Positions 1 through 7,893 of a stretch of 64,000 nucleotides of DNA are shown one piece after another. Origin of the DNA: Falsihalocynthiibacter halioticoli. Lineage in GTDB: Bacteria; Pseudomonadota; Alphaproteobacteria; Rhodobacterales; Rhodobacteraceae. The stretch is taken from positions 682,001-746,000 of the forward strand of contig NZ_JAOYFC010000002.1 in the NCBI RefSeq assembly GCF_025802015.1, given 5' to 3'. The position numbers were made by a program, and so were the translations under genes. The first letter of the stretch is position 1. Every line of letters starts with the position of its first letter. Below the pieces are notes generated by a model, which saw only the letters and a list, made by a program, of their open reading frames with translations, searched no databases and had not been told where the DNA came from.

Positions 1-1
1 G

Positions 2-484
2 GTCAAGGCAGTTGGCAAATACGACATCCAGCCAAAAGATATTGCATGCTGCCCGACCTTGCGGCCCATCGTTGTTCCCGCCGGAACATTCGGCAATGTT
101 GCGCCTTTGAAAGTCATGCCATCTGTTGAGTTTCTTATCCAAAGCGAGCGTGCGTGTATTCTATTTGAGACTGGTAAGGTTTTGGTGAATGCTCATTCCT
201 GCCTCGATTATCACGGTGTCGACTTCTATTCTGCGCAAAGGACTTCGGTTTTCCACGTTTTGTCGTTCGACAATGAAGAGGTGATCAACGCAGATGGCGC
301 TTGGGTGTCATCCGGTCCGAGGCTTGCCCGTTCGTCAACACCACACCGCCGCGTTCACTGGATTGGGGAGCCAACACAAGGCTCTGCTTTCTCTGAGTAC
401 CGGCGCCTAAGCCGCTATGAAACGCGCCTACTTCTAGGGAGAGCGGCGCGCGGCATGCGGAATGTTAGTTTGAAAGCGGCCTAG
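2..484 (+). CDS. Hint-domain protein, C-terminal part (5' truncated by window edge)
   Basis: The reading frame is open from the first bases of the window to a TAG at 482-484, so the start lies outside. The visible part resembles the second half of the Hint (hedgehog/intein-type) autoprocessing domain common in Rhodobacteraceae secreted proteins: a 'LRPIVVPAGTFGN' segment (family consensus LRPVRI.AGALG) and a 'VFHVLSFDNEEVINADGA' segment matching the usual 'HVLFDRHEIV.ANGA' block. The normally seen 'DRH' is replaced by 'DNE', so the domain may be degenerate or inactive. A second, intact-looking Hint protein lies at 38985-39983. The N-terminal half with the catalytic Cys cannot be seen. The assignment rests on motif resemblance only. 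Confidence 0.6.
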   Translation, partial: VKAVGKYDIQPKDIACCPTLRPIVVPAGTFGNVAPLKVMPSVEFLIQSERACILFETGKVLVNAHSCLDYHGVDFYSAQRTSVFHVLSFDNEEVINADGAWVSSGPRLARSSTPHRRVHWIGEPTQGSAFSEYRRLSRYETRLLLGRAARGMRNVSLKAA

Positions 485-492
485 CGCGCCTC

Positions 493-618
493 TTAGTCAA
501 GGCGTACCGACGGACTCGCATACTCTTCTGCGCTCGACTTACCGATTTTCCCGAGAGAGAAGCTGGCGACAACGGAAATCACTGCGATCAAAACTGCTGC
601 GGATGCGATAACTTTCAT
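493..618 (-). CDS. 41-residue single-span membrane peptide, last gene of the formate dehydrogenase operon
   Basis: A small open reading frame whose ATG (618-616) overlaps the TGA of fdhI in an ATGA arrangement, the classic sign of translational coupling. The product starts MKVIASAAVLIAVISVV, a hydrophobic segment of about 20 residues, followed by a short polar tail ending SVRLD. It could be a one-helix accessory subunit or stability factor of the membrane-bound formate dehydrogenase, or an exported peptide. No family is recognised with certainty. The support is the 4-bp overlap, the single clean membrane segment, and the fact that the frame ends 8 bp before the convergent Hint gene. Function is inferred from position only. 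Confidence 0.55.
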   Translation of the reverse strand: MKVIASAAVLIAVISVVASFSLGKIGKSSAEEYASPSVRLD

Positions 619-1811
619 TTTGCCTCTGCCGTTTCATCTTCATTGGGTTGCTTTTCTTCAATGCTTTCAACCCATAGAGAGTGGTGCTCACGCGCCCATT
701 GCTTTTCAACTTCGCCCGAACCAACCGCCGCAAAGGCGCCTTCCATCCCGACTGAACCGATATAGATATGCGCAATCACGATGGCCATAAGAAAGAACGC
801 CAAAACCGCGTGCCAAAGCTGCGCGAACTGCATGTCCTCTTGGGGTGAGAGCACAGTCGAAATCTCACCATATCCAACGATCTGCGGAAGGCCCGTAGCA
901 TTCAGCATCTGGAATAAGGATTCAAACAGCGGAATAGAATGCGGAAACAGGAGCGAGACACCTGTGACCGAGATCGCGCTACCGAACAACACTACCGACC
1001 AGAAAATGACCTTCTGACCCGCGTTAAACCGCTTGGCGGGGGGATGTACGCCCTTTTTGAAGATCCCTCCCCCTTGAGCGATCCATTGAAGGTCTGCGCG
1101 ATTGGGAATGTTGTCTTTGGCCCAAACCACGACGATCATTATCAGCCCCAGTATAAACGCAAAGCTTACGTTGTTGTGGATCCATTTTGAGGCCAGAGCG
1201 AGCGTTGCGAAAGCGTCTTTCCCCAACCACGGTATTATCCACATCCGACCGAGAAGTGAGATCAAACCCGTCACTCCAAGCAGAATAAACGATATGCCAA
1301 GAATCCAATGTCCCATGCGCTCAATCGTATTGAAACGAAGGATCGTCTCGCCGGTTTTCTCGCCATCAATTCGAATTTTGCCGCGGATTAGATAGAATAG
1401 AACAAGCAGAAGGATAGTTCCGAGCAATAGGTAACTTCCAAATGGGGCCAACACGTCACGTCGGAACTCAAGCCACCACATGCCACCGCTTTGGATAACG
1501 CTTTTGGCGGCTTCCCCTCCGGTGGAGACCGTCACATTCGCGGAACCATACCGAAGCGCGCGCCATAGGTCCGGATCAGAGGCGCCACCGAGCGTTCCAA
1601 GTTGATCGGTGATCGCGGCACCTTCTGTATTTCCTGTGACATCTCGGCGGAAACTATCATCAATGACGATCTTCTGTTGCCGCGCCATGATGTCTTCGAG
1701 CGTTTGCGCGCCGCCGGTTGCACTTCTGTCTGTGCTTTGTGCAAAAACGCCCGCTGGCTGTACTATGATCAGCACGAACGAGAGAAGAATTCCAAGTAAA
1801 AATCGTAGCAT
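615..1811 (-). CDS. fdhI: Formate dehydrogenase gamma subunit, membrane cytochrome b
   Basis: Integral-membrane diheme cytochrome b subunit that takes electrons from the Fe-S subunit and passes them to quinone. It starts with a signal-like hydrophobic stretch (MLRFLLGILLSFVLI), then a periplasmic region of about 120 residues, then four membrane helices. Candidate heme ligands are the His of 'ERMGHW', 'KWIHNN', 'LWHAVL' and 'AHIYIG', as in FdnI-type subunits. The frame is open further upstream, to 2021, but that would overlap fdhB. The ATG at 1811 is preceded by GGGGTG at a good distance and leaves a 66-bp gap after fdhB. The TGA overlaps the ATG of the small downstream gene. Confidence 0.92.
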   Translation of the reverse strand: MLRFLLGILLSFVLIIVQPAGVFAQSTDRSATGGAQTLEDIMARQQKIVIDDSFRRDVTGNTEGAAITDQLGTLGGASDPDLWRALRYGSANVTVSTGGEAAKSVIQSGGMWWLEFRRDVLAPFGSYLLLGTILLLVLFYLIRGKIRIDGEKTGETILRFNTIERMGHWILGISFILLGVTGLISLLGRMWIIPWLGKDAFATLALASKWIHNNVSFAFILGLIMIVVVWAKDNIPNRADLQWIAQGGGIFKKGVHPPAKRFNAGQKVIFWSVVLFGSAISVTGVSLLFPHSIPLFESLFQMLNATGLPQIVGYGEISTVLSPQEDMQFAQLWHAVLAFFLMAIVIAHIYIGSVGMEGAFAAVGSGEVEKQWAREHHSLWVESIEEKQPNEDETAEAK

Positions 1812-1876
1812 ATGCACCCCGAAAAACATCGAGCATGGGCGAACCACTGTCCGCCCTATTGCCATTTTGCGGGTTA

Positions 1877-2470
1877 TCAACCGCCCTTCAATCCGTAGGC
1901 AGTTCCCCAGCCCCAAGCTCCGGCACCGAAGCCTCGCGCCACAACACGCTCGCGATAAATTTCGGAAACGGTGTCGCCATCCCCTGCAAGAAGCGCCTTT
2001 GTAGAACACATCTCTGCGCAAATTGGCAGCTTGCCTTCGGCTATACGGTTGCGGCCATATTTTTTGAACTCTTCGGTTGAACCATTTTCCTCAGGGCCAC
2101 CAGCGCAGAAGGTACATTTGTCCATCTTGCCGCGGCTACCGAAGTTGCCTGCCTGCGGGTACTGCGGTGCGCCGAATGGGCAAGCATAGAAGCAATACCC
2201 ACAACCAATGCACAGGTCTTTGGAATGAAGAACGATACCGTCTTCGTTCTGATAGAAGCAATCTACGGGGCATACCGCCATACACGGCGCGTCCGAACAA
2301 TGCATACAGGCAACCGAAATAGACCGCTCTCCTGGTGAGCCATCATTGATGGTCACCACGCGACGTCGGTTGATGCCCCACGGCACGTCGTGTTCGTTTT
2401 TACAAGCCGTCACACATGCGTTGCATTCAATACAGCGCTCGGCGTCACAGAGAAATTTTGCTCTAGCCAT
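1877..2470 (-). CDS. fdhB: Formate dehydrogenase beta subunit, 4x[4Fe-4S] ferredoxin-type
   Basis: Electron-transfer subunit linking the catalytic subunit to the cytochrome b. The 197 residues carry four cysteine groups typical of FdnH/HybA-like proteins: C13-x2-C-x2-C-x3-C24, C55-x2-C-x4-C-x3-C67 followed by P, C87-x2-C-x2-C-x3-C97 followed by P, and a split fourth set (C119, C122, C151, C155). There is no membrane anchor, so it must sit between the alpha and gamma subunits. It lies 12 bp after fdhA in the same operon. The length is normal for the short FDH beta type that lacks a C-terminal helix. Confidence 0.93.
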   Translation of the reverse strand: MARAKFLCDAERCIECNACVTACKNEHDVPWGINRRRVVTINDGSPGERSISVACMHCSDAPCMAVCPVDCFYQNEDGIVLHSKDLCIGCGYCFYACPFGAPQYPQAGNFGSRGKMDKCTFCAGGPEENGSTEEFKKYGRNRIAEGKLPICAEMCSTKALLAGDGDTVSEIYRERVVARGFGAGAWGWGTAYGLKGG

Positions 2471-2482
2471 CGTATCTCTCCT

Positions 2483-5377
2483 TTACGCTGCTGAAATCTT
2501 GCAAAGAGTACATTTCGTCTCTTGCATCTGGGTTACGGAGTCATAGCCATATGTCTGAGCGGTGTTTGTACTTTCACCCAACACATAAGGATCGGCGCCC
2601 TCAGGGTACTTGCTGCGCAAATCCTCTCCTTCGAAATGGCCGCCGAAGTGGAACGGCATAAAGGCAACGCCCGCGCCAACACGCTCTGTCACCATTGCCA
2701 TCACTTTGACCTTGGCGCCCTCGGCACCTTCGACCCAAACCTGCTCGCCATCACGAATACCAAGATCATTGGCGTCGCGCCGGTTGATCTCGACAAACAT
2801 GTCTTGCTGAAGTTCGGCGAGCCACGGATTTGAGCGGCTTTCGTCGCCACCGCCTTCATATTCAACCAGCCGCCCCGATGTCAGGATGATCGGATATTCA
2901 TTACTGAAATCCTGTTCCTGAATAGAAGCATACATGGTTGGAAGGCGATAAAACTTGCGGTCTTCGTAGGTTGGATAATCCGCCACAAGGTCGCGACGGT
3001 TGGTATAAAGCGGCTCGCGATGGATCGGCACCGGATCAGGGAACGTCCAAACCACAGCCCGCGCCTTGGCGTTGCCGAACGGTGCGCACTCATGCTTGAT
3101 CGCAACCCGTTGAATTCCACCGGAAAGATCGGTTTTCCAATTGGTCTTTGGCCCAGCCACAGCATCGATCGCTGCGCGTTCTTCTGCGGTCAGGTCAGAA
3201 TCCCATCCAAGGTCCATCAACATCTGCATGGTAAACTCGGGATAGCCGTCTTCGATCTCCGAGCCTTTGGAGAACACCCCCTCTGCCAGAAGGTTGTCGC
3301 CATCTCGCTCCACACCGAACCGCGCGCGGAAGGTAAGACCACCCTCTGACACCTTTTTCGACATGTCATAGAGGTTCGGCGTACCCGGATGCTTCATCTC
3401 TGCGGTGCCCCAGCACGGCCATGGCAAACCATAATAATCACCATCTGCGGGGCCACCAACAGCCTTGAGCGTCGTGCGATCAAACGTGTGCTGGTTTTCC
3501 ATGTGAAGTTTGATCCGCTCTGGGCTCTGGCCGGTATAGCCAATCGTCCACAAGCCGCGATTGAATTCGCGCGTAACGTCTTCAATATTTGGCGTTTCTG
3601 GATCTTCCATTTCGATATTGCGGAACAAACGATCAGCAAAACCAAACTTATTGGCAAACTTCGCAATGATCACATGGTCCGGCAGGCTTTCAAACAAGGG
3701 ATCTACGACCTTATCGCGCCACTGAAGACTGCGGTTGGATGCGGTAACAGACCCACGCGTTTCAAATTGCGTACACGCTGGCAGCAAGTAGCATCCGTCA
3801 GTGCGATCATGCAGAACAGCAGAAACCGTTGGATACGGGTCGATCACGACCAACATATCCAGCTTTTCCATTGCCGTTTTCATTTCCTTACCGCGTGTTT
3901 GTGAGTTCGGCGCATGGCCCCACAACACCATCGCTCGAACGGGATTGGGGTTATCGGTGTTTTCTGAATCCTCCATAACCCCATCGATCCAGCGGCTAAC
4001 GGGAATACCGATCAGATTCATCAAGTTCTGTTCATTACCGTCATCGCCGGGGGCAGTTGCAAACTGGCCTTTGAGCCAATCGAGGTCTTCATCCCAAACA
4101 CGCGCCCAATGCGCCCACGCTCCTTCGGCAAGCCCGTAATACCCTGGCAATGTATGAGACAGCACGCCAAGATCGGTTGCGCCCTGAACGTTGTCATGGC
4201 CACGGAAAATATTGGTGCCTCCGCCTTCGGTCCCCATGTTGCCCAACGCAAGCTGAAGCACACAATAGGCGCGCGTGTTGTTGTTTCCGGTGGTGTGCTG
4301 AGTGCCGCCCATGCACCAAATTACGGTGCCGGGGCGGTTATTGACGAGCGTATGCGCAACGCGGCGAAGCTGTTCGCCCGGTGCGCCTGTCACGCGCTCA
4401 ACCTCTTCAGGATTCCAGCGTTTCACCTCTTCGCGTATCTGATCCATGCCCCAAACACGCGTGCGGATGAATTCTTTGTCCTCCCAACCGTTCTCGAAGA
4501 TGTGCCACAGAATACCCCAAACAAGGGCAACGTCCGTACCCGGCCGGAAGCGGACGTATTCATCGGCATGTGCCGCAGTCCGCGTAAAGCGAGGGTCGCA
4601 CACGATCAGCGGCGCGTTGTTTTCTTCTTTGGCTTTCAAAAGGTGCAATAATGAAACCGGATGCGCCTCCGCGGGATTGCCACCAATGACAAAAATCGCT
4701 TGTGAGTTGTGGATGTCGTTATAGCTGTTTGTCATCGCTCCATAGCCCCAGGTGTTCGCAACACCTGCAACCGTGGTTGAGTGACAAATACGCGCCTGAT
4801 GGTCCACGTTGTTTGTGCCCCAATAGGCAGCGAACTTACGGAACAGATAGGCTTGTTCGTTGTTGTGCTTCGCAGAACCAAGCCAATAAACCGAATCCGG
4901 ACCGCTCTCTTCGCGGATATTCATCATGCCGTCGCCGATCTCGTTGATCGCCTGTTCCCAGCTGATGCGTTTCCACTCGCCGTTTTCTTTTTTCATCGGA
5001 TACTTAAGGCGACGCTCGCCATGAGCATGCTCTCGAACAGCCGCGCCTTTGGCGCAATGTCCGCCAAGATTAAACGGGCTATCCCATCCAGGTTCCTGTC
5101 CAACCCAAACGCCGTTATAGACCTCGGCAACAACCGTGCACCCAACCGAACAATGCGTGCAAACCGATTTAACAGTTTCGACCGCCTGCGTTGCCGCTGA
5201 TTGCGCGGTGGCCGGCGCTACAGTTCCGCCCGTTGCCCCAATCGCGGCCAATCCGCCAACAGCCAGACCTGACCCTCGCAAAAATGTGCGTCTGTCGACT
5301 GATTTTGAAGCAACCTCAGACAGGATACTTGTCCGAGGAGAACGTCGCGGCGCTCCGTTGGTCTTTTTCCTAAGCAT
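2483..5377 (-). CDS. fdhA: Formate dehydrogenase catalytic subunit, Mo/W-bisMGD, Tat-exported, Cys type
   Basis: Catalytic subunit oxidising formate to CO2, 964 residues. A twin-arginine signal (R29-R30 in 'SVDRRTFLRGSG') followed by a hydrophobic run indicates folded export to the periplasm. Next comes the [4Fe-4S] site C73-x2-C76-x3-C80 ... C108 and the molybdopterin oxidoreductase fold. The metal-ligand position is Cys198 followed by His199 ('ARICHST'), where many FDHs have selenocysteine, so no SECIS element or Sec machinery is needed. The protein ends with a CxxC (CTLCKISAA). The neighbouring tungstate transporter hints that W may be the metal. The enzyme class is clear; the exact metal and physiological partner are inferred. 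Confidence 0.94.
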   Translation of the reverse strand: MLRKKTNGAPRRSPRTSILSEVASKSVDRRTFLRGSGLAVGGLAAIGATGGTVAPATAQSAATQAVETVKSVCTHCSVGCTVVAEVYNGVWVGQEPGWDSPFNLGGHCAKGAAVREHAHGERRLKYPMKKENGEWKRISWEQAINEIGDGMMNIREESGPDSVYWLGSAKHNNEQAYLFRKFAAYWGTNNVDHQARICHSTTVAGVANTWGYGAMTNSYNDIHNSQAIFVIGGNPAEAHPVSLLHLLKAKEENNAPLIVCDPRFTRTAAHADEYVRFRPGTDVALVWGILWHIFENGWEDKEFIRTRVWGMDQIREEVKRWNPEEVERVTGAPGEQLRRVAHTLVNNRPGTVIWCMGGTQHTTGNNNTRAYCVLQLALGNMGTEGGGTNIFRGHDNVQGATDLGVLSHTLPGYYGLAEGAWAHWARVWDEDLDWLKGQFATAPGDDGNEQNLMNLIGIPVSRWIDGVMEDSENTDNPNPVRAMVLWGHAPNSQTRGKEMKTAMEKLDMLVVIDPYPTVSAVLHDRTDGCYLLPACTQFETRGSVTASNRSLQWRDKVVDPLFESLPDHVIIAKFANKFGFADRLFRNIEMEDPETPNIEDVTREFNRGLWTIGYTGQSPERIKLHMENQHTFDRTTLKAVGGPADGDYYGLPWPCWGTAEMKHPGTPNLYDMSKKVSEGGLTFRARFGVERDGDNLLAEGVFSKGSEIEDGYPEFTMQMLMDLGWDSDLTAEERAAIDAVAGPKTNWKTDLSGGIQRVAIKHECAPFGNAKARAVVWTFPDPVPIHREPLYTNRRDLVADYPTYEDRKFYRLPTMYASIQEQDFSNEYPIILTSGRLVEYEGGGDESRSNPWLAELQQDMFVEINRRDANDLGIRDGEQVWVEGAEGAKVKVMAMVTERVGAGVAFMPFHFGGHFEGEDLRSKYPEGADPYVLGESTNTAQTYGYDSVTQMQETKCTLCKISAA

Positions 5378-5508
5378 CTTAATTCTCCCTGGCTTGCGCG
5401 GCTGATCACGCTTGCTTGGTTATTGTCGCTACCGGCCTGATGATCGCTTTATGGCCAGCTTGTTCCGCGCGGCTTATGTCGTGCGCGGACTTTAGAAGGC
5501 ACCCTTAC

Positions 5509-5697
5509 CTAGAAGCGGGCGCTGTCAAAATAGGCGCGGGTATGTGCGGTATCTTGCATCAATCCCTTTTCGGCTTTTTCAAGGTTTTCTGCCTCAGCTT
5601 CTTTCCCTGTAAGCGCCACTGCCGCAGCAGGAGCCGTTGCCGAAGCAAGCTTCAAAAAATCCCGACGGCTTGCGCCTTTCTTACTGTCTTTCGTCAC
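5509..5697 (-). CDS. Small Tat-signal protein of the formate dehydrogenase region
   Basis: A 62-residue protein with a twin-arginine signal ('ASRRDFLKLAS', then an Ala-rich hydrophobic stretch) and a short charged tail rich in Glu/Ala ending TRAYFDSARF. This matches the known 'formate dehydrogenase region Tat target' small-protein family found immediately upstream of fdhA in many proteobacteria. It probably accompanies the catalytic subunit during export or forms part of the mature complex. The real role is not established. It lies 131 bp upstream of fdhA and 68 bp downstream of the TorD-like gene, all on one strand, consistent with a single operon. Confidence 0.85.
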   Translation of the reverse strand: MTKDSKKGASRRDFLKLASATAPAAAVALTGKEAEAENLEKAEKGLMQDTAHTRAYFDSARF

Positions 5698-5765
5698 GGG
5701 ATAATCCTCCCTATTTGTGGTGCTAGCGCACCGTTATGTTGCGGATCACTCCGCTTTCCGTGGGC

Positions 5766-6380
5766 TTAAGAACTGCCCAAAAGTCGAAACGCTTCGCGTT
5801 CGATATCCATGAATTCGCGCCCAACTGACCCAACTGATGCATAAAGAACTGAGTTCTTTGCACCTTCCAGATCGCTGAAGAAATGCGGAGCCCAAGGGCC
5901 AATGTGCCGATTGAAAAATGTTTTCTGACCACCGAGCGAAACAACTGTACCGAATTTTCCGGTTATCATCCCCGCCATCATTTCCATGAGCGACGCAATA
6001 TTGTCTTCTGGCTCAAATATATTTGGAGCACGCTGCATGCCGCGCGCGGCCATGTCCTGTCGCAGTTTTGCCAATGGCTTTTCGTTCAGGAACCCCGTCA
6101 GATAATAGGACGCATAAGGGAGCAACTCTCCGCGACCAAGGCCGATAAACAGATTATTAAACTCACTCTCGACCGCTTTGGGTTTACAAACCTTGGCAAC
6201 ACGCGCCAGTGACCCGATTGCGCTGCCGAGCGGACTCTCATCCCCTTCCAACTGGCTCAGCTGTTTGAGCATCGTTCCATCTGCCGGTCGTGCAAGAACA
6301 GCGGCGAGAAAGTTGTACATATCCGCGCGCAAACGGTCTTCTTCGGGAATTTCCAAACCATCATTTAGCGCCATGTTCAT
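5766..6380 (-). CDS. TorD/DmsD-family redox enzyme maturation chaperone
   Basis: A 204-residue all-alpha protein of the TorD family, cytoplasmic chaperones that bind the Tat leader and apo-form of molybdoenzymes and prevent export before cofactor insertion. Family-like features are 'ARPADGTMLKQLSQL' near the N terminus, 'FNNLFIGLGRGELLPYASYYLTG' around residues 78-100 (the usual Y/F-x-x-LF-x-G....P-x-x-S-x-Y block) and 'GMITGKFG' later. Its client is most likely FdhA, encoded two genes downstream. It starts 1 bp after the DUF3306 stop (6382), so the genes are probably co-translated. Confidence 0.88.
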   Translation of the reverse strand: MNMALNDGLEIPEEDRLRADMYNFLAAVLARPADGTMLKQLSQLEGDESPLGSAIGSLARVAKVCKPKAVESEFNNLFIGLGRGELLPYASYYLTGFLNEKPLAKLRQDMAARGMQRAPNIFEPEDNIASLMEMMAGMITGKFGTVVSLGGQKTFFNRHIGPWAPHFFSDLEGAKNSVLYASVGSVGREFMDIEREAFRLLGSS

Positions 6381-6381
6381 A

Positions 6382-6975
6382 TCAGCCCCCTACCCGTTCT
6401 TGCGGCTGCTCAACACGAAACCGCATGCGCCGCTTTGGAAGTTCCGTTGGCGCTGCCTCCGAGTTGACTGGCTCTACTGCCTCATTGGATGAAAGAGCCA
6501 ATTCGGGCTCGGTGCCATCCTCTTCGGCTGCATCGTAGGTATCTTCATCTTCAAGCAACGCGGCAATCTCTGCTTCCTCCGCTTGCTTAGCGACATGCGC
6601 GAGCATGCCTTTGCCAACCTGATATGCAGTTTGCATCCCTTCAATCACATTGGCGGAGTCAGTGAAGTCTTCGCCGTAATCGACCAGGCCATCCAAATTC
6701 GCGAGTGTCGCGTTGGTTCCCCAGAGTTTTCTTAGGGCTTTGCGCCGAATACGTTCTGGAACCGCCTTGCCCATAAAAGCCGAAAAATCGTCACCAGCCT
6801 TCAATGTCTCTGGGTCGGGCAAATCCAACTCTGCCAAGATCTCTGCATCAGATTTTTCCGCAGCCAGTTCTTGTTGACTCGCCCGCTCTTGTTCGATTGC
6901 AGCTTCCTGTTCGGCCTCTGCCTCTTTCTGAACAGACCTGATCCGCTCCGACCAGAAATCGCGCCCCGTTGTCAT
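6382..6975 (-). CDS. DUF3306 protein of the formate dehydrogenase cluster
   Basis: A 197-residue acidic soluble protein. The N-terminal ~45 residues are a predicted charged coiled coil (Glu/Ala/Gln-rich), followed by the recognisable DUF3306 core: 'LDLPDPETLKAGDDFSAFMGKAVPERIRRKALRKLW' style text around residues 50-85, then 'LDGLVDYGEDFTD'. A low-complexity acidic tail ends in Arg-rich 'PKRRMRFR'. The family is known only by its constant association with formate dehydrogenases and no biochemical role is established. Its ATG overlaps the stop of the DUF3305 gene (ATGA, 6972-6975), so the two are translationally coupled. Confidence 0.85.
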   Translation of the reverse strand: MTTGRDFWSERIRSVQKEAEAEQEAAIEQERASQQELAAEKSDAEILAELDLPDPETLKAGDDFSAFMGKAVPERIRRKALRKLWGTNATLANLDGLVDYGEDFTDSANVIEGMQTAYQVGKGMLAHVAKQAEEAEIAALLEDEDTYDAAEEDGTEPELALSSNEAVEPVNSEAAPTELPKRRMRFRVEQPQERVGG

Positions 6976-7571
6976 TGCTTGACCTCCACAGCGCCCTTCT
7001 GGGCAGTCGTCACGAGCCTTGACTTAACTGAACTCGGCGCACGATACACATCGGCAGTCTGTTCGATCCGCGCGTCGCCAATTCCGTCATCTTTCAAATC
7101 TACGCGTTCGTTCCTGCGGCGGCGTTTTACAAAGATTTCTTCTTCATAGTGGGCATCAACAAAATCCCGAACCCAAGCAACGAGCCCTTCAGGCATCGGC
7201 ACTTTCTCAACCAGCTCTTCACCGCTGTCTGCATAATCCTGCGCTTCATACGGAGAGGCCGTCACAAGCACGATCTCGGGCGGTTCGGATGCTATCTCCT
7301 GACGCATAACCACATAGATCGACGGTACACGCGTCGAAAGCCCGTGCTTATAGGATTCCGCATCCGCTCTATGGAGTTCAAGCGGGCGGGTCGCGGCATG
7401 AAACTCAACGGTGTCTTCATAGGAGCGAAGCTCACGCCAATTCGCCTCTCCTGATCCGGGCAAAACAGCAACGGCTTTCCAAGCGAATGGAACCCACTTC
7501 GTCACACCAGGCACACGCCGAATGACAACGCCAAGGGGCATCACCTGTTTTCTGTGTCGCGCTTCGCTCAC
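6972..7571 (-). CDS. DUF3305 protein of the formate dehydrogenase cluster
   Basis: A 199-residue soluble protein, first gene of the leftward fdh operon. The visible family pattern is 'MPLGVVIRRVPGVTKWVPFAWKAVAVLPG' at the N terminus and 'YVVMRQE....PEIVLVTASPYEAQDYADSGEE' mid-protein, which correspond to DUF3305. The C-terminal third is basic. DUF3305 and DUF3306 genes nearly always travel together beside fdh genes; a role in assembly or activity control is inferred. The divergent gene on the other side of the 0.3-kb intergenic region starts the second accessory operon, so both halves could share regulation. Confidence 0.85.
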   Translation of the reverse strand: MSEARHRKQVMPLGVVIRRVPGVTKWVPFAWKAVAVLPGSGEANWRELRSYEDTVEFHAATRPLELHRADAESYKHGLSTRVPSIYVVMRQEIASEPPEIVLVTASPYEAQDYADSGEELVEKVPMPEGLVAWVRDFVDAHYEEEIFVKRRRRNERVDLKDDGIGDARIEQTADVYRAPSSVKSRLVTTAQKGAVEVKQ

Positions 7572-7893
7572 TTCTCCTCCGAAATTGAGTTAAAGTATGG
7601 ATTCAGGCTGTCAAAAAACTCCGCCGGTCTCTTCAATCAAATCGAGTATAACACGGAAAATGAATTGCGATAGCTTTTCGAACCAGCATTGCATCGCGGC
7701 AATATTGGCAAGGCCACGAGCAGTTTCCGCGACGAATTCCACGCGCAAAATCAGGTGCAGAACAAACTTACTTTCGCTTTTTCTTGCTCGCTGATTCTGA
7801 AAAACTGTTTACGGGCAATGCGTTTCATGCCTACCCTTGCAGAACAAGCCAGCACCGGAACAACCGATCCGGTCGCGAGCAAGAGGAATTGCA
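7572..7893. promoter_or_regulatory. Divergent intergenic region between the two formate dehydrogenase operons
   Basis: This stretch of about 320 bp separates the leftward DUF3305-...-fdhI operon from the rightward ferredoxin-mrp operon and must contain both promoters. The only element I can place is the ribosome binding site AAGAGG at about 7881-7886, before the ATG at 7894. I saw no clear FNR box, riboswitch or terminator by eye. Confidence 0.5.

Noticed and set aside
539..775. Minus-strand 78-codon frame overlapping the fdhI end
   Set aside because: It lies mostly inside fdhI in another frame and has an amino acid pattern of a shadow frame; the overlapping 41-codon frame at 493-618 is better supported.
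1812..2021. Longer N terminus for the formate dehydrogenase gamma subunit
   Set aside because: It would overlap the beta-subunit gene by about 145 bp and adds Arg/Cys-rich text unlike the family; the ATG at 1811 has a good RBS and a signal-like segment.
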